IMG/VR virus record: IMGVR_UViG_3300027741_000176
Span: 1-31,747 of that record
Reading direction: 5' to 3' (one strand)
Origin: a virus
DNA: 31,747 nucleotides
Position numbers and translations under genes: made by a program
Part shown: positions 15,865 through 25,585 of the stretch, piece by piece
Layout of the letters: the number at the start of each line of letters is the position of its first letter
Numbering within the stretch: the first letter of the stretch is position 1
The notes under the pieces: model-generated
Told to the model about the DNA's origin: nothing
What the model saw: the letters and a program-made list of their open reading frames with translations, nothing else
Databases searched by the model: none

Positions 15865-18800
15865 ATGGGCTCATTATGCCAAGGATTATTTGGTTCACAG
15901 GCTTCGACGACGTATCAGCCGCCAGAGGCTGTAAAGAACGCCGTAACGGACATTCTTGGCCGCGCAGCAACGCAGTCTAATCAACCATACCCGCAATATA
16001 CCCCAGACACTGCGGCACAGTACTCTAATTACAATGCAGGGTTGCTTGCCCCTATGACGCCTAATCAGGCTCAGGCAGGTCAATCTATCGCTGGTTTGCG
16101 GGGCTATACGGCTCCTAATTTTGGAGCAGCAACTAATTTAGTAGGCGCTGCGGCCAGCCCATTACAAATGCAGCAGTTTTCGCAGGGCGCTGTCAATCAA
16201 TACATGAATCCATATCTTAATGATGTGGTGGGTTCAGCAGTTGCCAACATCAACCAAACCAATGCCCAACAACAGCAACAAGTGTTGGGCAATGCAATCC
16301 AACGGGGCGCATTTGGTGGCGACCGTGCTGGTATTGCACAGGCTGAATTGGCCCGCCAACAGGGCTTGGCAAACAATGCAACGATTGCCAACCTTCTTGG
16401 TCAGGGTTACAACCAAGCACAACAGCAGTTCAATCAGCAACAGCAAACGGACCTTGCTACTCAGTTGCAGAATCGCAATTTGATGACCAATGCAGGTCTC
16501 AACCTTGCAAACCTTGGCACACAGGGTCAGCAAGCCGCCCTGCAACAAGCTAACGCTCAGTACGGATACGGTACGGCAGAACAGCAGCAACAACAGGCTG
16601 GTCTATCGACTGCTTATCAGCAGTATATGAACCAACAGGCATTCCCTTACCAACAACTCAGCTACTACGCTGGCTTGGCATCAGGTGCTGCTCCTGCAAT
16701 GGGCGGGACGACAACTGGCTATTCACCTACTGTCAGCAATGCTGGCGGCCTTTTAGGTGGTCTGTCCATACTTGGTGGGCTTTCCAACCCCGGAGCGGTT
16801 TCCGCTTCTAATCCATATTCTGCGGCATCGGCTGGCATTGGTGCGCTTACTTCCGGTTTTGGAAGTCTCTTTGGCTTAAAAGATGGTGGACGTGTTGAAC
16901 GGGCGTCTGGTGGCCGTACTGGTTATGCAGATGCGGGTGCAGTTCCCGTAAGCCCCGTAACTCAAGCATATAATGATTACAATAATGCAGTCGCTGCGGG
17001 CGCTCCGTATGATGTTCTGCAACAATTGTATCGTAGATATCAGCAGTCATTTCAAGGTGCTACCCCTCCTTGGGAAAAGACAGCAGCCACGGCCAATGCT
17101 CCGGCAGCCGCTAAGGTAAATGCCCCAGTAGCGGACGCTTCTGGAGTAGTAGGAACACCGGGTGGTGGTGGCGGCGGCGAAGGAAATGCCGCAATTACGG
17201 CTCGTAATGCTGATTATTCTCCAGACTTTACGAGCAGCAATGGTCCCGTTGGTGGCGGTGGTTACGGCCCATATGACGCTGGTGGCGGACCGGGCAATAC
17301 ATTTAATTCAGGAGCAATACCCGGCGGTGGTATAATTGGCGGTATTTTAGGTGGATTGTTTGGTGGCCCCCTTGGCGCTTTAGCTGGTTCCGCATTAGGA
17401 AATTACAATCCAAATGAAAAAAACGTAAATACAACCCCATATGATCCAAATTATACAGGCGTTGTATCTTCAATGAGTTCTGACCCGGCTGCATCTGGCG
17501 TAAGTGGTGCAAGAACAATTGGCATTGAAAATCCAGACAGACCAATTGACGAACGTGCAGGATTTTATGGCACACCAACGGATAACGGCGCAGACCTTCC
17601 CGCTGCTAAAACGGCAGGTGAAGGATATGGCGGTTTTATGCCATCAGGTTCAGTAGGTTCCCGTTCAACAGGATTTACAGGAGATTATGCAAAAATAGCA
17701 CATGATCTTGAAGTGCAATATAGTTTGCCGGAAGGGACGTTGGCTGGAATTGCAAATGTTGAAACTGGCGGAACATATAATCCAAACATTTCTAACCCAT
17801 CGGGAACTTCTAAAGGGTTAATGCAATTTCAAGACCCGACTGCTCAAAAATATGGTTTGCAAAATCCATTTGATCCAATTGCGGCGTTAACTTCTGCTGC
17901 TCAATATTCCGCAGATATTGCAAATGCTCAAGGCAATAAGGCAACCGTTGGAAGTATTGGTCTTGCTTATAATCAAGGTTTAGGTGGATTTAACGCATTG
18001 AAAAATGCCGATCCAAATGCTTTGGCCGTTGATGTTCTTGGTCGGAATTTTACAAGCAACCGATTTGGCTTGCCAATGGATGCTACTGTTTCCGATTATA
18101 TGAATGCGGCGCAAAACGCTTATTCAAAGGGCGCTATTCCAACTCCCTCTCAAACTTTTGATCCAGCTAATCCGCCTTCGCCTCCTTCTAACCCTGAATA
18201 CTCCAAAGGGTTGGCTGACATACAAGGTGCAAGTGGCGTTCCGGGGGTCGCCGGAATGGCTCCTGACGGCAAGGGTCTGGGCAATGCAGGTTATAGTCTT
18301 GGCCTTCCTGACGCGGGAGCTGCCCCTGCACGGGATACGTCAAGTGATCGCGCCAATATTTATAGCGAACCAGCGGGTCCGCCAGCGCCTGATAATTCTG
18401 ACAATTCAAATGATCAAGGTGGCTTTGGTGATGCAAGAACCAATGACTCCAGTTCTTCAGAAAAACGTGGTGGTCGTATTAAGCCGCATCATTATGCTGC
18501 TGGCGGGTATGAGCCATTTCATATGCAATATGGGATGCCAACTGAAACGGACATTGAACAACAAGCACAGGACTATTCTGGTTCCGGCGCTGGCGTTCTT
18601 GGTCCACAACTCCAAGCTTTGGCGGCAAAGGGCGTTCTTCCTTCAGCTAAGGGCGGTCGTATCCATGCTCAAACAGGCACTGGCATATCTGTTGATGAAG
18701 CGCCTGTTGTTCATAGCTGGGATGAACCAGACGACAATGCACAGGTTTCAAAAAATAAACCAACAACCACAGCACCTGTTGTTGAAAGCAGATTCAAAAC

Positions 18801-20433
18801 TCCCTTGCAGCAGTTAGGCAGCACTATTTCAAGCGCAGTAAAAAGCGCAGATGAATATATTGCACCAAAGGCAGAAGCGGTGGTTAAAGCTGCCACAGAA
18901 CCACAATATGTTGCTGATCCAAATTACGTTGCCCCAAAGTATCGTTCTATGGAAAATGCTGGACCGTATGATGCCGCCCCAACACAGGCGGCAGAATTAA
19001 GGAAGGCATCGGGAACGTATACCAAGCCATACGAAAAAACTCAGCCAATTGATCCCACCAAATCATTTGCTGTGGATCAAGGCGCAGGTAATGTTGCTGA
19101 TGAAGGTCAAGAGGCCGCACCAGCCGCATCGGCAGCACCTGTTGCGCGGCAACGTGATGTCGCTCCCGGCATTAAAGAATGGTACAACGCGCCGCCTCCT
19201 GTTGATATGCGCCAGATGGCTGCATTAAATTTTGGGGCTAACTTGCTTGCTGGTGGTGATTTTGGTTCTAACCTTGCCCGTGCAGGGCATGATTACGCCA
19301 ATACAATCCTTGCACAGCAAGATCAGCAACGTGCCACGATGCGGAATGAATCTGAGTCTGCGCTTCACCGGTCGCAGGGCATTGAAGCTGGTGCAAGAAC
19401 GGCCAAAGAACGCATTCAGCCAATGGGCCTTGGGTATTCTATTGTTTCTGGCACAGGCACTCCGGACGACCCAATCATTCTTACTGGCATTCAAGGCGCA
19501 GATGGTCAGGCTGGCGGGACAAACGTTCAAGGCGGCGCAGGTGGTGTTGGCGGGAAAACCGCACAGATTGTAATGAAACAGCCGTATAACGGCGAAACTT
19601 ATGTGCCTGACTTCTCCGACAATCCACAGGCGCAACAAACCGCTGCTGCTAATATAACGATGCTTGCCCATCAGGCAAAGGCAGCTATGCCTATGCAAAC
19701 TGAGTTGGCGAAAAAGAATTATGAATTATCTCAAGCGGAAGTTCAGGCGGCAAGACAAGATGCCCGTGCTGCTGCGGATAACATCGTTCCTTATTCGGAA
19801 GTTATGGACGCCATCCATGCCATGCCACAAGGCGGGCCTCTTTCTCCGGGCTTGACTGGTAAGGCCCGTTACACCGCAATTGCAGGTCTTAACGAAGCTG
19901 CAAGAACGGTTGGTATTGATCTTGGGTTGACCGATACAATGTCTGCTGCGGAAATTATGAACAAGTTCGCAACTGCCGCCGCAAACCAAACATCGGAAAG
20001 CCGTGCAGCTAAGTGGCTTGAAACAACCGCCGCTTCGTTGCCTAGCATTGGCTTGAATCTTCCAACGATGCAGAAGCTGGCAGCTAACCAATTTACCGCA
20101 GCGCATACGAAACAAATGTATGCCAATACGGTTGCTAAATTGGCGGCAGAGTCTGATGGTCAAGACCGCGACATGACGGGTCATTTCTATGCAGTTAACC
20201 CACGTCAGAACCAAGTCAAACTTCAAAACGCTATCTACAAGCTGATGAATGCCCATCAGAAGGAAGGTGGTAAAGCAGAAGGCGCTTGGATAAAGAATCC
20301 AGAAACTGGCCGTTATGAAACGCCAATTTCTATGTTCCAACACGGTCAATTAACAGCAGAGCAGTTTGACAAAATATCGTATGATTTGACTGGTATGAAG
20401 AATATGTCTTCGGTCTTTGGCGCTGGACAATAA
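15865..20433 (+). CDS. Giant internal virion / ejection protein with lytic transglycosylase domain
   Basis: A 1522-residue protein. Residues 1-300 are Gln/Ala-rich helices with the family motif IQRGAFGGDRAGIAQAELAR (about 151-170), recalled from phage DNA-transfer proteins. A Gly-rich linker with GLKDGGRVERASGGRTGY follows (about 336-353). Residues about 608-740 are a soluble-lytic-transglycosylase fold: catalytic Glu633 in NVETGG, SKGLMQF (649-655) and AYNQG (701-705). Two further GGR motifs lie near 866 and 927. The last 500 residues are helical and alanine-rich. Such domains open peptidoglycan locally while DNA enters the host, and the protein probably travels with the DNA, as T7 gp16 or P22 ejection proteins do. 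The ejection role is inferred. Confidence 0.75.
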   Translation: MGSLCQGLFGSQASTTYQPPEAVKNAVTDILGRAATQSNQPYPQYTPDTAAQYSNYNAGLLAPMTPNQAQAGQSIAGLRGYTAPNFGAATNLVGAAASPLQMQQFSQGAVNQYMNPYLNDVVGSAVANINQTNAQQQQQVLGNAIQRGAFGGDRAGIAQAELARQQGLANNATIANLLGQGYNQAQQQFNQQQQTDLATQLQNRNLMTNAGLNLANLGTQGQQAALQQANAQYGYGTAEQQQQQAGLSTAYQQYMNQQAFPYQQLSYYAGLASGAAPAMGGTTTGYSPTVSNAGGLLGGLSILGGLSNPGAVSASNPYSAASAGIGALTSGFGSLFGLKDGGRVERASGGRTGYADAGAVPVSPVTQAYNDYNNAVAAGAPYDVLQQLYRRYQQSFQGATPPWEKTAATANAPAAAKVNAPVADASGVVGTPGGGGGGEGNAAITARNADYSPDFTSSNGPVGGGGYGPYDAGGGPGNTFNSGAIPGGGIIGGILGGLFGGPLGALAGSALGNYNPNEKNVNTTPYDPNYTGVVSSMSSDPAASGVSGARTIGIENPDRPIDERAGFYGTPTDNGADLPAAKTAGEGYGGFMPSGSVGSRSTGFTGDYAKIAHDLEVQYSLPEGTLAGIANVETGGTYNPNISNPSGTSKGLMQFQDPTAQKYGLQNPFDPIAALTSAAQYSADIANAQGNKATVGSIGLAYNQGLGGFNALKNADPNALAVDVLGRNFTSNRFGLPMDATVSDYMNAAQNAYSKGAIPTPSQTFDPANPPSPPSNPEYSKGLADIQGASGVPGVAGMAPDGKGLGNAGYSLGLPDAGAAPARDTSSDRANIYSEPAGPPAPDNSDNSNDQGGFGDARTNDSSSSEKRGGRIKPHHYAAGGYEPFHMQYGMPTETDIEQQAQDYSGSGAGVLGPQLQALAAKGVLPSAKGGRIHAQTGTGISVDEAPVVHSWDEPDDNAQVSKNKPTTTAPVVESRFKTPLQQLGSTISSAVKSADEYIAPKAEAVVKAATEPQYVADPNYVAPKYRSMENAGPYDAAPTQAAELRKASGTYTKPYEKTQPIDPTKSFAVDQGAGNVADEGQEAAPAASAAPVARQRDVAPGIKEWYNAPPPVDMRQMAALNFGANLLAGGDFGSNLARAGHDYANTILAQQDQQRATMRNESESALHRSQGIEAGARTAKERIQPMGLGYSIVSGTGTPDDPIILTGIQGADGQAGGTNVQGGAGGVGGKTAQIVMKQPYNGETYVPDFSDNPQAQQTAAANITMLAHQAKAAMPMQTELAKKNYELSQAEVQAARQDARAAADNIVPYSEVMDAIHAMPQGGPLSPGLTGKARYTAIAGLNEAARTVGIDLGLTDTMSAAEIMNKFATAAANQTSESRAAKWLETTAASLPSIGLNLPTMQKLAANQFTAAHTKQMYANTVAKLAAESDGQDRDMTGHFYAVNPRQNQVKLQNAIYKLMNAHQKEGGKAEGAWIKNPETGRYETPISMFQHGQLTAEQFDKISYDLTGMKNMSSVFGAGQ

Positions 20434-20434
20434 A

Positions 20435-23400
20435 ATGGATAATCAAGATTTATTGGGTTCTTTTTCATTAGACAGCCACGTAGCCCCACAAGGTAAAGCG
20501 CCTTCTGGGGGCGCTGGTGCTGCGCCAGAAAAAGCTTCTGATAATATTGTAAATTCATTTTCTTTAGATGAGCCGTCTGGCGTTACTTCTCAAAGAGAAG
20601 AGAAAGAACGGGCGTCAAAAACCAAACAATACAAAGATACGACTGCATCCGACGTTGCAAAAGGACTTGGCGCTGGTGTTGAATTGGGCGCTGCTCAAAT
20701 TCTTGGTTTGCCCGGCGATATTGCCCGTGCTGGACGTTACTTAAAAGAAGAAGGCACATATTACGGCAAGAAGGCGTTAGAGAATTACGGCTATCTGCCG
20801 GAAGGAACCGCTGACGAAGACTGGAAAGCTGTAGAAGAGGCCCGCCAATCTCCTAACCGTGGTTGGGTTGGCCCATTGCCTAGCAGTGAAGTAACGGAAG
20901 CTGCCGCCAAGAAGTATTTGCCGGGGGCTAGTTATGAGCCTGAAAGCCGTGGTGGCGCGTATGCACACACCATTGGTGAATTTGTCCCGACTATCCTTGG
21001 CGGCGAAGGTTCCGCTATTAAGAAACTTGGTACGGCGGCTATCGCTGGTGCAGGTTCTGAAGCTGCGGGACAAGCTACGGAGGGTACACCATACGAAGGC
21101 ATCGCCCGCATAGGTGGCGCTTTGGTTTCGCCGTTTGCCGCAGAGAAAACGCTTTCCCGCCCATTAGGTTCCGTTGGCTCCGCAATGGGTGTTGGCGATG
21201 AGGCTCTTAGTTCTGTTGGCTTGACATCCAGCAATATGGCGGCAAGACAAAAACTTGTCGATGAAGCTGCACGGTTGCAGAAAATTGGTGCGCTATCCGG
21301 TTTGTCAGAATCCGACATTCGTTCGGTTATATCCGACGAGGCTGCACGGGGCGTTTCTCCAGAAAATTCCGTCATTCATCAGTGGTCTGCAATTTCCAAT
21401 TCGCCTACTGATATTGTCAATCGGTTTGTTAAAAACTCCCTTCAAAACTCCAAGGTCCGCCAAGGCGTTGAAGAAATGTATGCTAATGCCAACCGTTCCG
21501 CTGACATGGCGGATGTGGCTGCGGGCAGCATGTTTAATGATATGCATGAAGAGGCCACCGTTAATGCTTTAAACGCTCAACGGCGTTCTCATGGCCTTCC
21601 TGACAATATTACAGAGGCCCCCGCTCCGGAACAAATTCGCAGAACCGCAGAGGAAGTTAAACAGGGCGCTTGGGAACGTGAAGTTCAACCAGTTTTTAAT
21701 AAGCATGAAGTGGTTGATAGCCCTACGCTATCGGCCATGCTGCCTATTGTTAAACCAGAAATGGTTGAAGTTACCAAAAACGATTATAATCGTTTGCGTA
21801 TGGCCCGTGGTGAAAACCCATTCCAATTCCTTACCAAGGACCAAAACAATAAATACCAGACGCAGGGGTTCAACCATCCTACGGGCATGACTAACGGCGC
21901 TCCGCTGGAATACTGGGACATGCTTGCCAATAACTTGCAAGCGTCTCAAAACGTGGCGGATAATCTTATCGGTAAACAAATGCGCGAAGGTGTTGAGCAG
22001 TATTTTACTGCTAAAGGCCTTCCCCATGAGTTGAATACTGCAAAACAATCGTTCCGCAGTGTCCGTGGTGAAACCAACGCATTGGACGCTGGTATGCGGT
22101 TCGTAACGGATGGCGCATATCAAACGAATCCAGCAAAACGGTCTGCCTTCCTAAACCGTTGGAACAAAATGAATGACGTTGAAAAAGGCCTGTATCAGGC
22201 TGGCGTCATGCAACAGGCGTTTTCGACAATTGCTCAGGGCAGCAAGGGATTTGTCAATTGGAAGGGCGTATTGCAGAACCGCGACAACCGCCAATTGCTT
22301 CAAGAAATCCTTAACTTCCGCCCACAGGGCGCACCTGTTAAAGCTGGATCAAGCAATTTTGATAAATTCAATAGCGCATTGAATGTTGCAAATGCATTTA
22401 AGAGGGAAAATGCAAGCCACGTTCTTGCTTCTACCCCAGAGGTTAGGACATTCCTTGGCCGCATATTGTCGACGGGTGATCGTAGTCCGTTGGATATTGC
22501 TTTGCATGCCGCGTACCGCGGCGCGTTCAGCCCTGATCTAGGTTACATTACCTTGCTAAGTGGCGGCTTGGGTTACCTTCGTCAGGTACAAGCTGACCGC
22601 CAAGCATTACGCATGTTGCAAATGTTCAACAGCAAGAACCCTAATGACGCAATTCAGCTTGCACGGGACATTGCTGCATCTAAGGGTCATCAGACAAGCT
22701 GGCAGAAGGTTCAGTCTTTGTTAGACTTCACCAATAAGTCTACCATTAATTTCTACCGCCGTGCTGCCATTGCCGCCAATAGCCAGCAGCCTCAACAGCG
22801 CAAAGAAGGTGGCCGCGTAGGTTACGGTCCCGGCGGCGAGGTTGATAGTCCTGATGACGCCCCGCAGTTCCCTAACCGTAAGGTTAATGAATTAGGTTTC
22901 TATAGCCGTGCTGGTGAAGCGCTTCGTGGCTTTCCTAATCAGGAAAAACAACAGGACATTGCAAAGATAATAAAAACGCTTTACGAAAGGCATGACGTCC
23001 ATCCGGATGAGATGCGTTACACTGGCATTACAACGCCGGAAAGCAATCCCAAGAATATTCAATTATCCGATACGTTTGGCGGCATGGGTGAAATGTCCCC
23101 GGCTGATTTGGCTCAACACATAGAAAGCCAACAACCAAAAATGTATCGGAAACGTATGGGAACGCCACAATACTCAACCCTTTCCATTGATAATCCACAT
23201 CTGTCGGATTACACAGAAGACGTGTACCATTTCCCAGAAAGGAAAATAGATAAGTCTTTAGAATGGCAAGCTGATCCTACAAAATGGACTGTTCACCGTG
23301 ATGAACATGACAATGCAAATGTTCACGACGAAAATAATAATTATTTATCACATGTTAATCAAAAATTTTCGGATGATGAAGCTATCCGAATTATTCATGG

Positions 23401-24610
23401 TGAATGGGCGGAACATAAAAAAGATAAAACAGAATCAGGATTAAATTTTAAAGAACCGCATTTTTCCGGAACTGAGGATTATAATAAATCTGGCTGGATG
23501 AGGCACAATGTAGCTACATTTCCGCCGACGCCAAATAATCCTAACGGTGCAAAATTTAAAAATATTGAAGAATTGCAGCCTCAACGCGCCCAACAGGCCG
23601 AAAAACAAGGATTAAATATTGAACCTTATAATCCTAATAAAGAAGATGAATTGCGTAACCGTTGGAAAGAAGCCAGTGCAGCGGAAGCTAAAGCTACAAC
23701 AGCCGCAGAACGTAAAATTCATGGTGACCGGGCAGATGCATTAAGAAAACAGTATCTTGGCTATAAGACCAACCACTCCGGTAGTTATGGTGGAATTGCT
23801 GACGCACCATATACTAACTCTGTTGAAGCTTCTACCAAACGTTATGTCCGTCAAATGCTAGCTGACGCGGCGAAAGAAGGCATGAGTGGGGTTAGTATCA
23901 CGCCGTGGTACAGAAACGCCGAACGGGCGGGCGCTCAACCCATAGACCAAATTGAACTTACGCATGACACTGATAGAAGCAACCAGCCTATAACGCAGTT
24001 AACTGTAAAAGGTGACAAGTACTCTAAAGACCTTGGCGTATTCCCCCGCCATGATCGTTTGACAGATGACGACATGGAAAGACTACACGATGCTTTTGGT
24101 AAACAAACAACCAAAAGAATTTTGGAGGCCATGAAAGGGTCTAACCAAAAAAAATCAGATGTTGTAATGACGGCTTTGGATGAAGAAAATCCTCTTATGT
24201 TTTCGCCGTCTCAAAATGGTCACGTTATTGATGGTCACCGTTATTATTACCGTGATTATTTGCCCCGTGTTTTAGAAAAAGAAGCCCGCCGCCTTGACCC
24301 TGATGCCAAGGTTCAGGGTTTGTTCCGCTTGGCTGATCCTAAAGGAAAATTTAAGGACAAGATGGGAACCCATCAAGGCATTGTTTTTTCCAAGAAATTT
24401 ATAAAAGCTGCTAAGGCTGGCGGGTTCCGTTCGTTTAAAGACGGCGGCGAAGTAGAACGCCCAAAGCGGGCAACGGGTGGTCGTATTCCGGAAGTGGATA
24501 AATTATTTAAAGCTGCCAAAAAAGAGTTAGATAACTCGACTAAACCTATGCTTAATATACATGATGACCACATCGTTAATGCGCTTAGGATTGCCCAAGG
24601 ACGGATTTAA
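20435..24610 (+). CDS. Giant internal / ejected protein with polyvalent-protein-like C-terminal domain
   Basis: A 1391-residue protein starting at ATG 20435, two bases after the previous stop; an in-frame ATG at 20417 lies inside the upstream gene. The N-terminus has two copies of GSFSLD/NSFSLD (residues 7-12 and about 41-46). Residues about 75-270 are Gly/Ala-rich with amphipathic helices, and 280-780 are helical, recalled from phage ejection proteins. A GGRVGY motif (about 790) precedes a region from about 818 to 1260 resembling a domain of large polyvalent proteins: GFYSRAGEAL, PDEMRYTGI, IEELQPQRAQQAEKQG (Glu1045-Glu1046), then a helix and ITPWYRNAER. The C-terminus has ATGGRIPEVDKLF. Injection with phage DNA is inferred from context. 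Confidence 0.65.
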   Translation: MDNQDLLGSFSLDSHVAPQGKAPSGGAGAAPEKASDNIVNSFSLDEPSGVTSQREEKERASKTKQYKDTTASDVAKGLGAGVELGAAQILGLPGDIARAGRYLKEEGTYYGKKALENYGYLPEGTADEDWKAVEEARQSPNRGWVGPLPSSEVTEAAAKKYLPGASYEPESRGGAYAHTIGEFVPTILGGEGSAIKKLGTAAIAGAGSEAAGQATEGTPYEGIARIGGALVSPFAAEKTLSRPLGSVGSAMGVGDEALSSVGLTSSNMAARQKLVDEAARLQKIGALSGLSESDIRSVISDEAARGVSPENSVIHQWSAISNSPTDIVNRFVKNSLQNSKVRQGVEEMYANANRSADMADVAAGSMFNDMHEEATVNALNAQRRSHGLPDNITEAPAPEQIRRTAEEVKQGAWEREVQPVFNKHEVVDSPTLSAMLPIVKPEMVEVTKNDYNRLRMARGENPFQFLTKDQNNKYQTQGFNHPTGMTNGAPLEYWDMLANNLQASQNVADNLIGKQMREGVEQYFTAKGLPHELNTAKQSFRSVRGETNALDAGMRFVTDGAYQTNPAKRSAFLNRWNKMNDVEKGLYQAGVMQQAFSTIAQGSKGFVNWKGVLQNRDNRQLLQEILNFRPQGAPVKAGSSNFDKFNSALNVANAFKRENASHVLASTPEVRTFLGRILSTGDRSPLDIALHAAYRGAFSPDLGYITLLSGGLGYLRQVQADRQALRMLQMFNSKNPNDAIQLARDIAASKGHQTSWQKVQSLLDFTNKSTINFYRRAAIAANSQQPQQRKEGGRVGYGPGGEVDSPDDAPQFPNRKVNELGFYSRAGEALRGFPNQEKQQDIAKIIKTLYERHDVHPDEMRYTGITTPESNPKNIQLSDTFGGMGEMSPADLAQHIESQQPKMYRKRMGTPQYSTLSIDNPHLSDYTEDVYHFPERKIDKSLEWQADPTKWTVHRDEHDNANVHDENNNYLSHVNQKFSDDEAIRIIHGEWAEHKKDKTESGLNFKEPHFSGTEDYNKSGWMRHNVATFPPTPNNPNGAKFKNIEELQPQRAQQAEKQGLNIEPYNPNKEDELRNRWKEASAAEAKATTAAERKIHGDRADALRKQYLGYKTNHSGSYGGIADAPYTNSVEASTKRYVRQMLADAAKEGMSGVSITPWYRNAERAGAQPIDQIELTHDTDRSNQPITQLTVKGDKYSKDLGVFPRHDRLTDDDMERLHDAFGKQTTKRILEAMKGSNQKKSDVVMTALDEENPLMFSPSQNGHVIDGHRYYYRDYLPRVLEKEARRLDPDAKVQGLFRLADPKGKFKDKMGTHQGIVFSKKFIKAAKAGGFRSFKDGGEVERPKRATGGRIPEVDKLFKAAKKELDNSTKPMLNIHDDHIVNALRIAQGRI

Positions 24611-25077
24611 TGGACCCTTTTACGCTTATAGCTGGCGCTACCGCCATTTATAACTCAATCAAGTCCTCCGTGGATGCGGGCAAGGACGTGATGGAGACTG
24701 CGGAAAAGGTGGGCAATCTTTTCAGCAAAGTTGCCCAAATCGTCACTATTGCGTCAACGCCGCGCAAAAAGAAAATGTTTCAGTCTCAGGCGGAATTTGA
24801 GGCAGAGGCGGTTAAGATTTATGCCGTTAAGGCCAAGGCCCAGCAGATGCAATTGGATGTCAAGAACATGTTTGTGGGTCAGTACGGCCCGGCAGCATGG
24901 GAAGGCATTCAAAGGCAGGTGATTGAAATGCGTAAGGAGGCTGCACGTCAGGCGGCTGCTGCGCTAAAAGAACAAGAGGAGAACCGGAAGGATTTAATTA
25001 TGGTTAGCAGTATTGTTGGTTTTCTGGTACTAGGTATTGGCGCAATTGGCGTTTTTCTTATGATAACGGTGAAATAG
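24610..25077 (+). CDS. Tail-anchored helical membrane protein
   Basis: A 155-residue protein. The first 125 residues are charged, helical and coiled-coil-like, starting DPFTLIAGATAIYNSIKSSV and containing KMFQSQAEFEAEAVKIYAVK. One strong hydrophobic segment (about 128-151, MVSSIVGFLVLGIGAIGVFL) ends the protein, giving a C-terminal membrane anchor. Proteins with this opening are recalled from marine and freshwater podophages next to lysis genes; the function is unknown, with a lysis or envelope role possible from its place before the holin. TAATG overlap with the preceding gene. Confidence 0.62.
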   Translation: MDPFTLIAGATAIYNSIKSSVDAGKDVMETAEKVGNLFSKVAQIVTIASTPRKKKMFQSQAEFEAEAVKIYAVKAKAQQMQLDVKNMFVGQYGPAAWEGIQRQVIEMRKEAARQAAAALKEQEENRKDLIMVSSIVGFLVLGIGAIGVFLMITVK

Positions 25078-25078
25078 G

Positions 25079-25582
25079 ATGGACATTCTTAAAACTTTTG
25101 GCCCTTTAATCGGGTCCGTTGCCCCTACGATTGCTACCGCCCTTGGTGGCCCAGTTGCTGGCATGGCGGTGAAAGCCTTGTCTGGTGCTTTATTCGGCCA
25201 TGAGGACGGCACGGAAGAAGATATTCAGGCAGCTTTGGCTAACCCAACGGGGGATCAGTTAGCGGCTCTTAAAAAGATCGACGCCGATTTTAAGACGCAG
25301 ATGAAGTCGTTGGACATCGATCTGGAGCGTATTGCGGCTGATGACCGTAACTCCGCCCGCCAGATGGCTATTGCGACGCATGATTGGACGCCCCGTATTT
25401 TGGCGGTGGTCGTTATTTGTGCTTGGGTAATCATCCAGTGGCATTTGCTTAACAGCGTCATTCCAGACGTAATGCGGGAATTGATTGCACGGGTTCTTGG
25501 AACCTTAGATGCTGCATTAACCTTAGTTCTTTCATATTACTTTGGTTCGTCTCACCAGCATACCCCCGCTCCAAAGGAATAA
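25079..25582 (+). CDS. Holin, GTA-type three-segment family
   Basis: A 167-residue protein with a hydrophobic N-terminal region (about 11-38, IGSVAPTIATALGGPVAGMA), an acidic linker with helical LAALKKIDADFKTQMKSL, and two C-terminal membrane segments (about 102-122, TPRILAVVVICAWVIIQW; about 141-160, VLGTLDAALTLVLSYYFGSS). The HDWTPRILA junction is typical of the 3TM holins described for alphaproteobacterial gene-transfer agents. Holins perforate the inner membrane at a set time so that endolysin reaches the wall. It starts one base after the preceding stop and is followed by the endolysin at three bases, a classic lysis pair. Confidence 0.75.
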   Translation: MDILKTFGPLIGSVAPTIATALGGPVAGMAVKALSGALFGHEDGTEEDIQAALANPTGDQLAALKKIDADFKTQMKSLDIDLERIAADDRNSARQMAIATHDWTPRILAVVVICAWVIIQWHLLNSVIPDVMRELIARVLGTLDAALTLVLSYYFGSSHQHTPAPKE

Positions 25583-25585
25583 GCC

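Noticed and set aside
17140-17340. Transposon or repeat element in the Gly-rich part of the 1522-residue gene
   Set aside because: No terminal inverted repeats or target duplications; it is a low-complexity glycine linker in frame.
18104-18817. A 237-codon alternative plus-strand frame inside the 1522-residue gene
   Set aside because: It is Leu/Arg-rich without domain signals and lies fully inside a well-supported gene in another frame.
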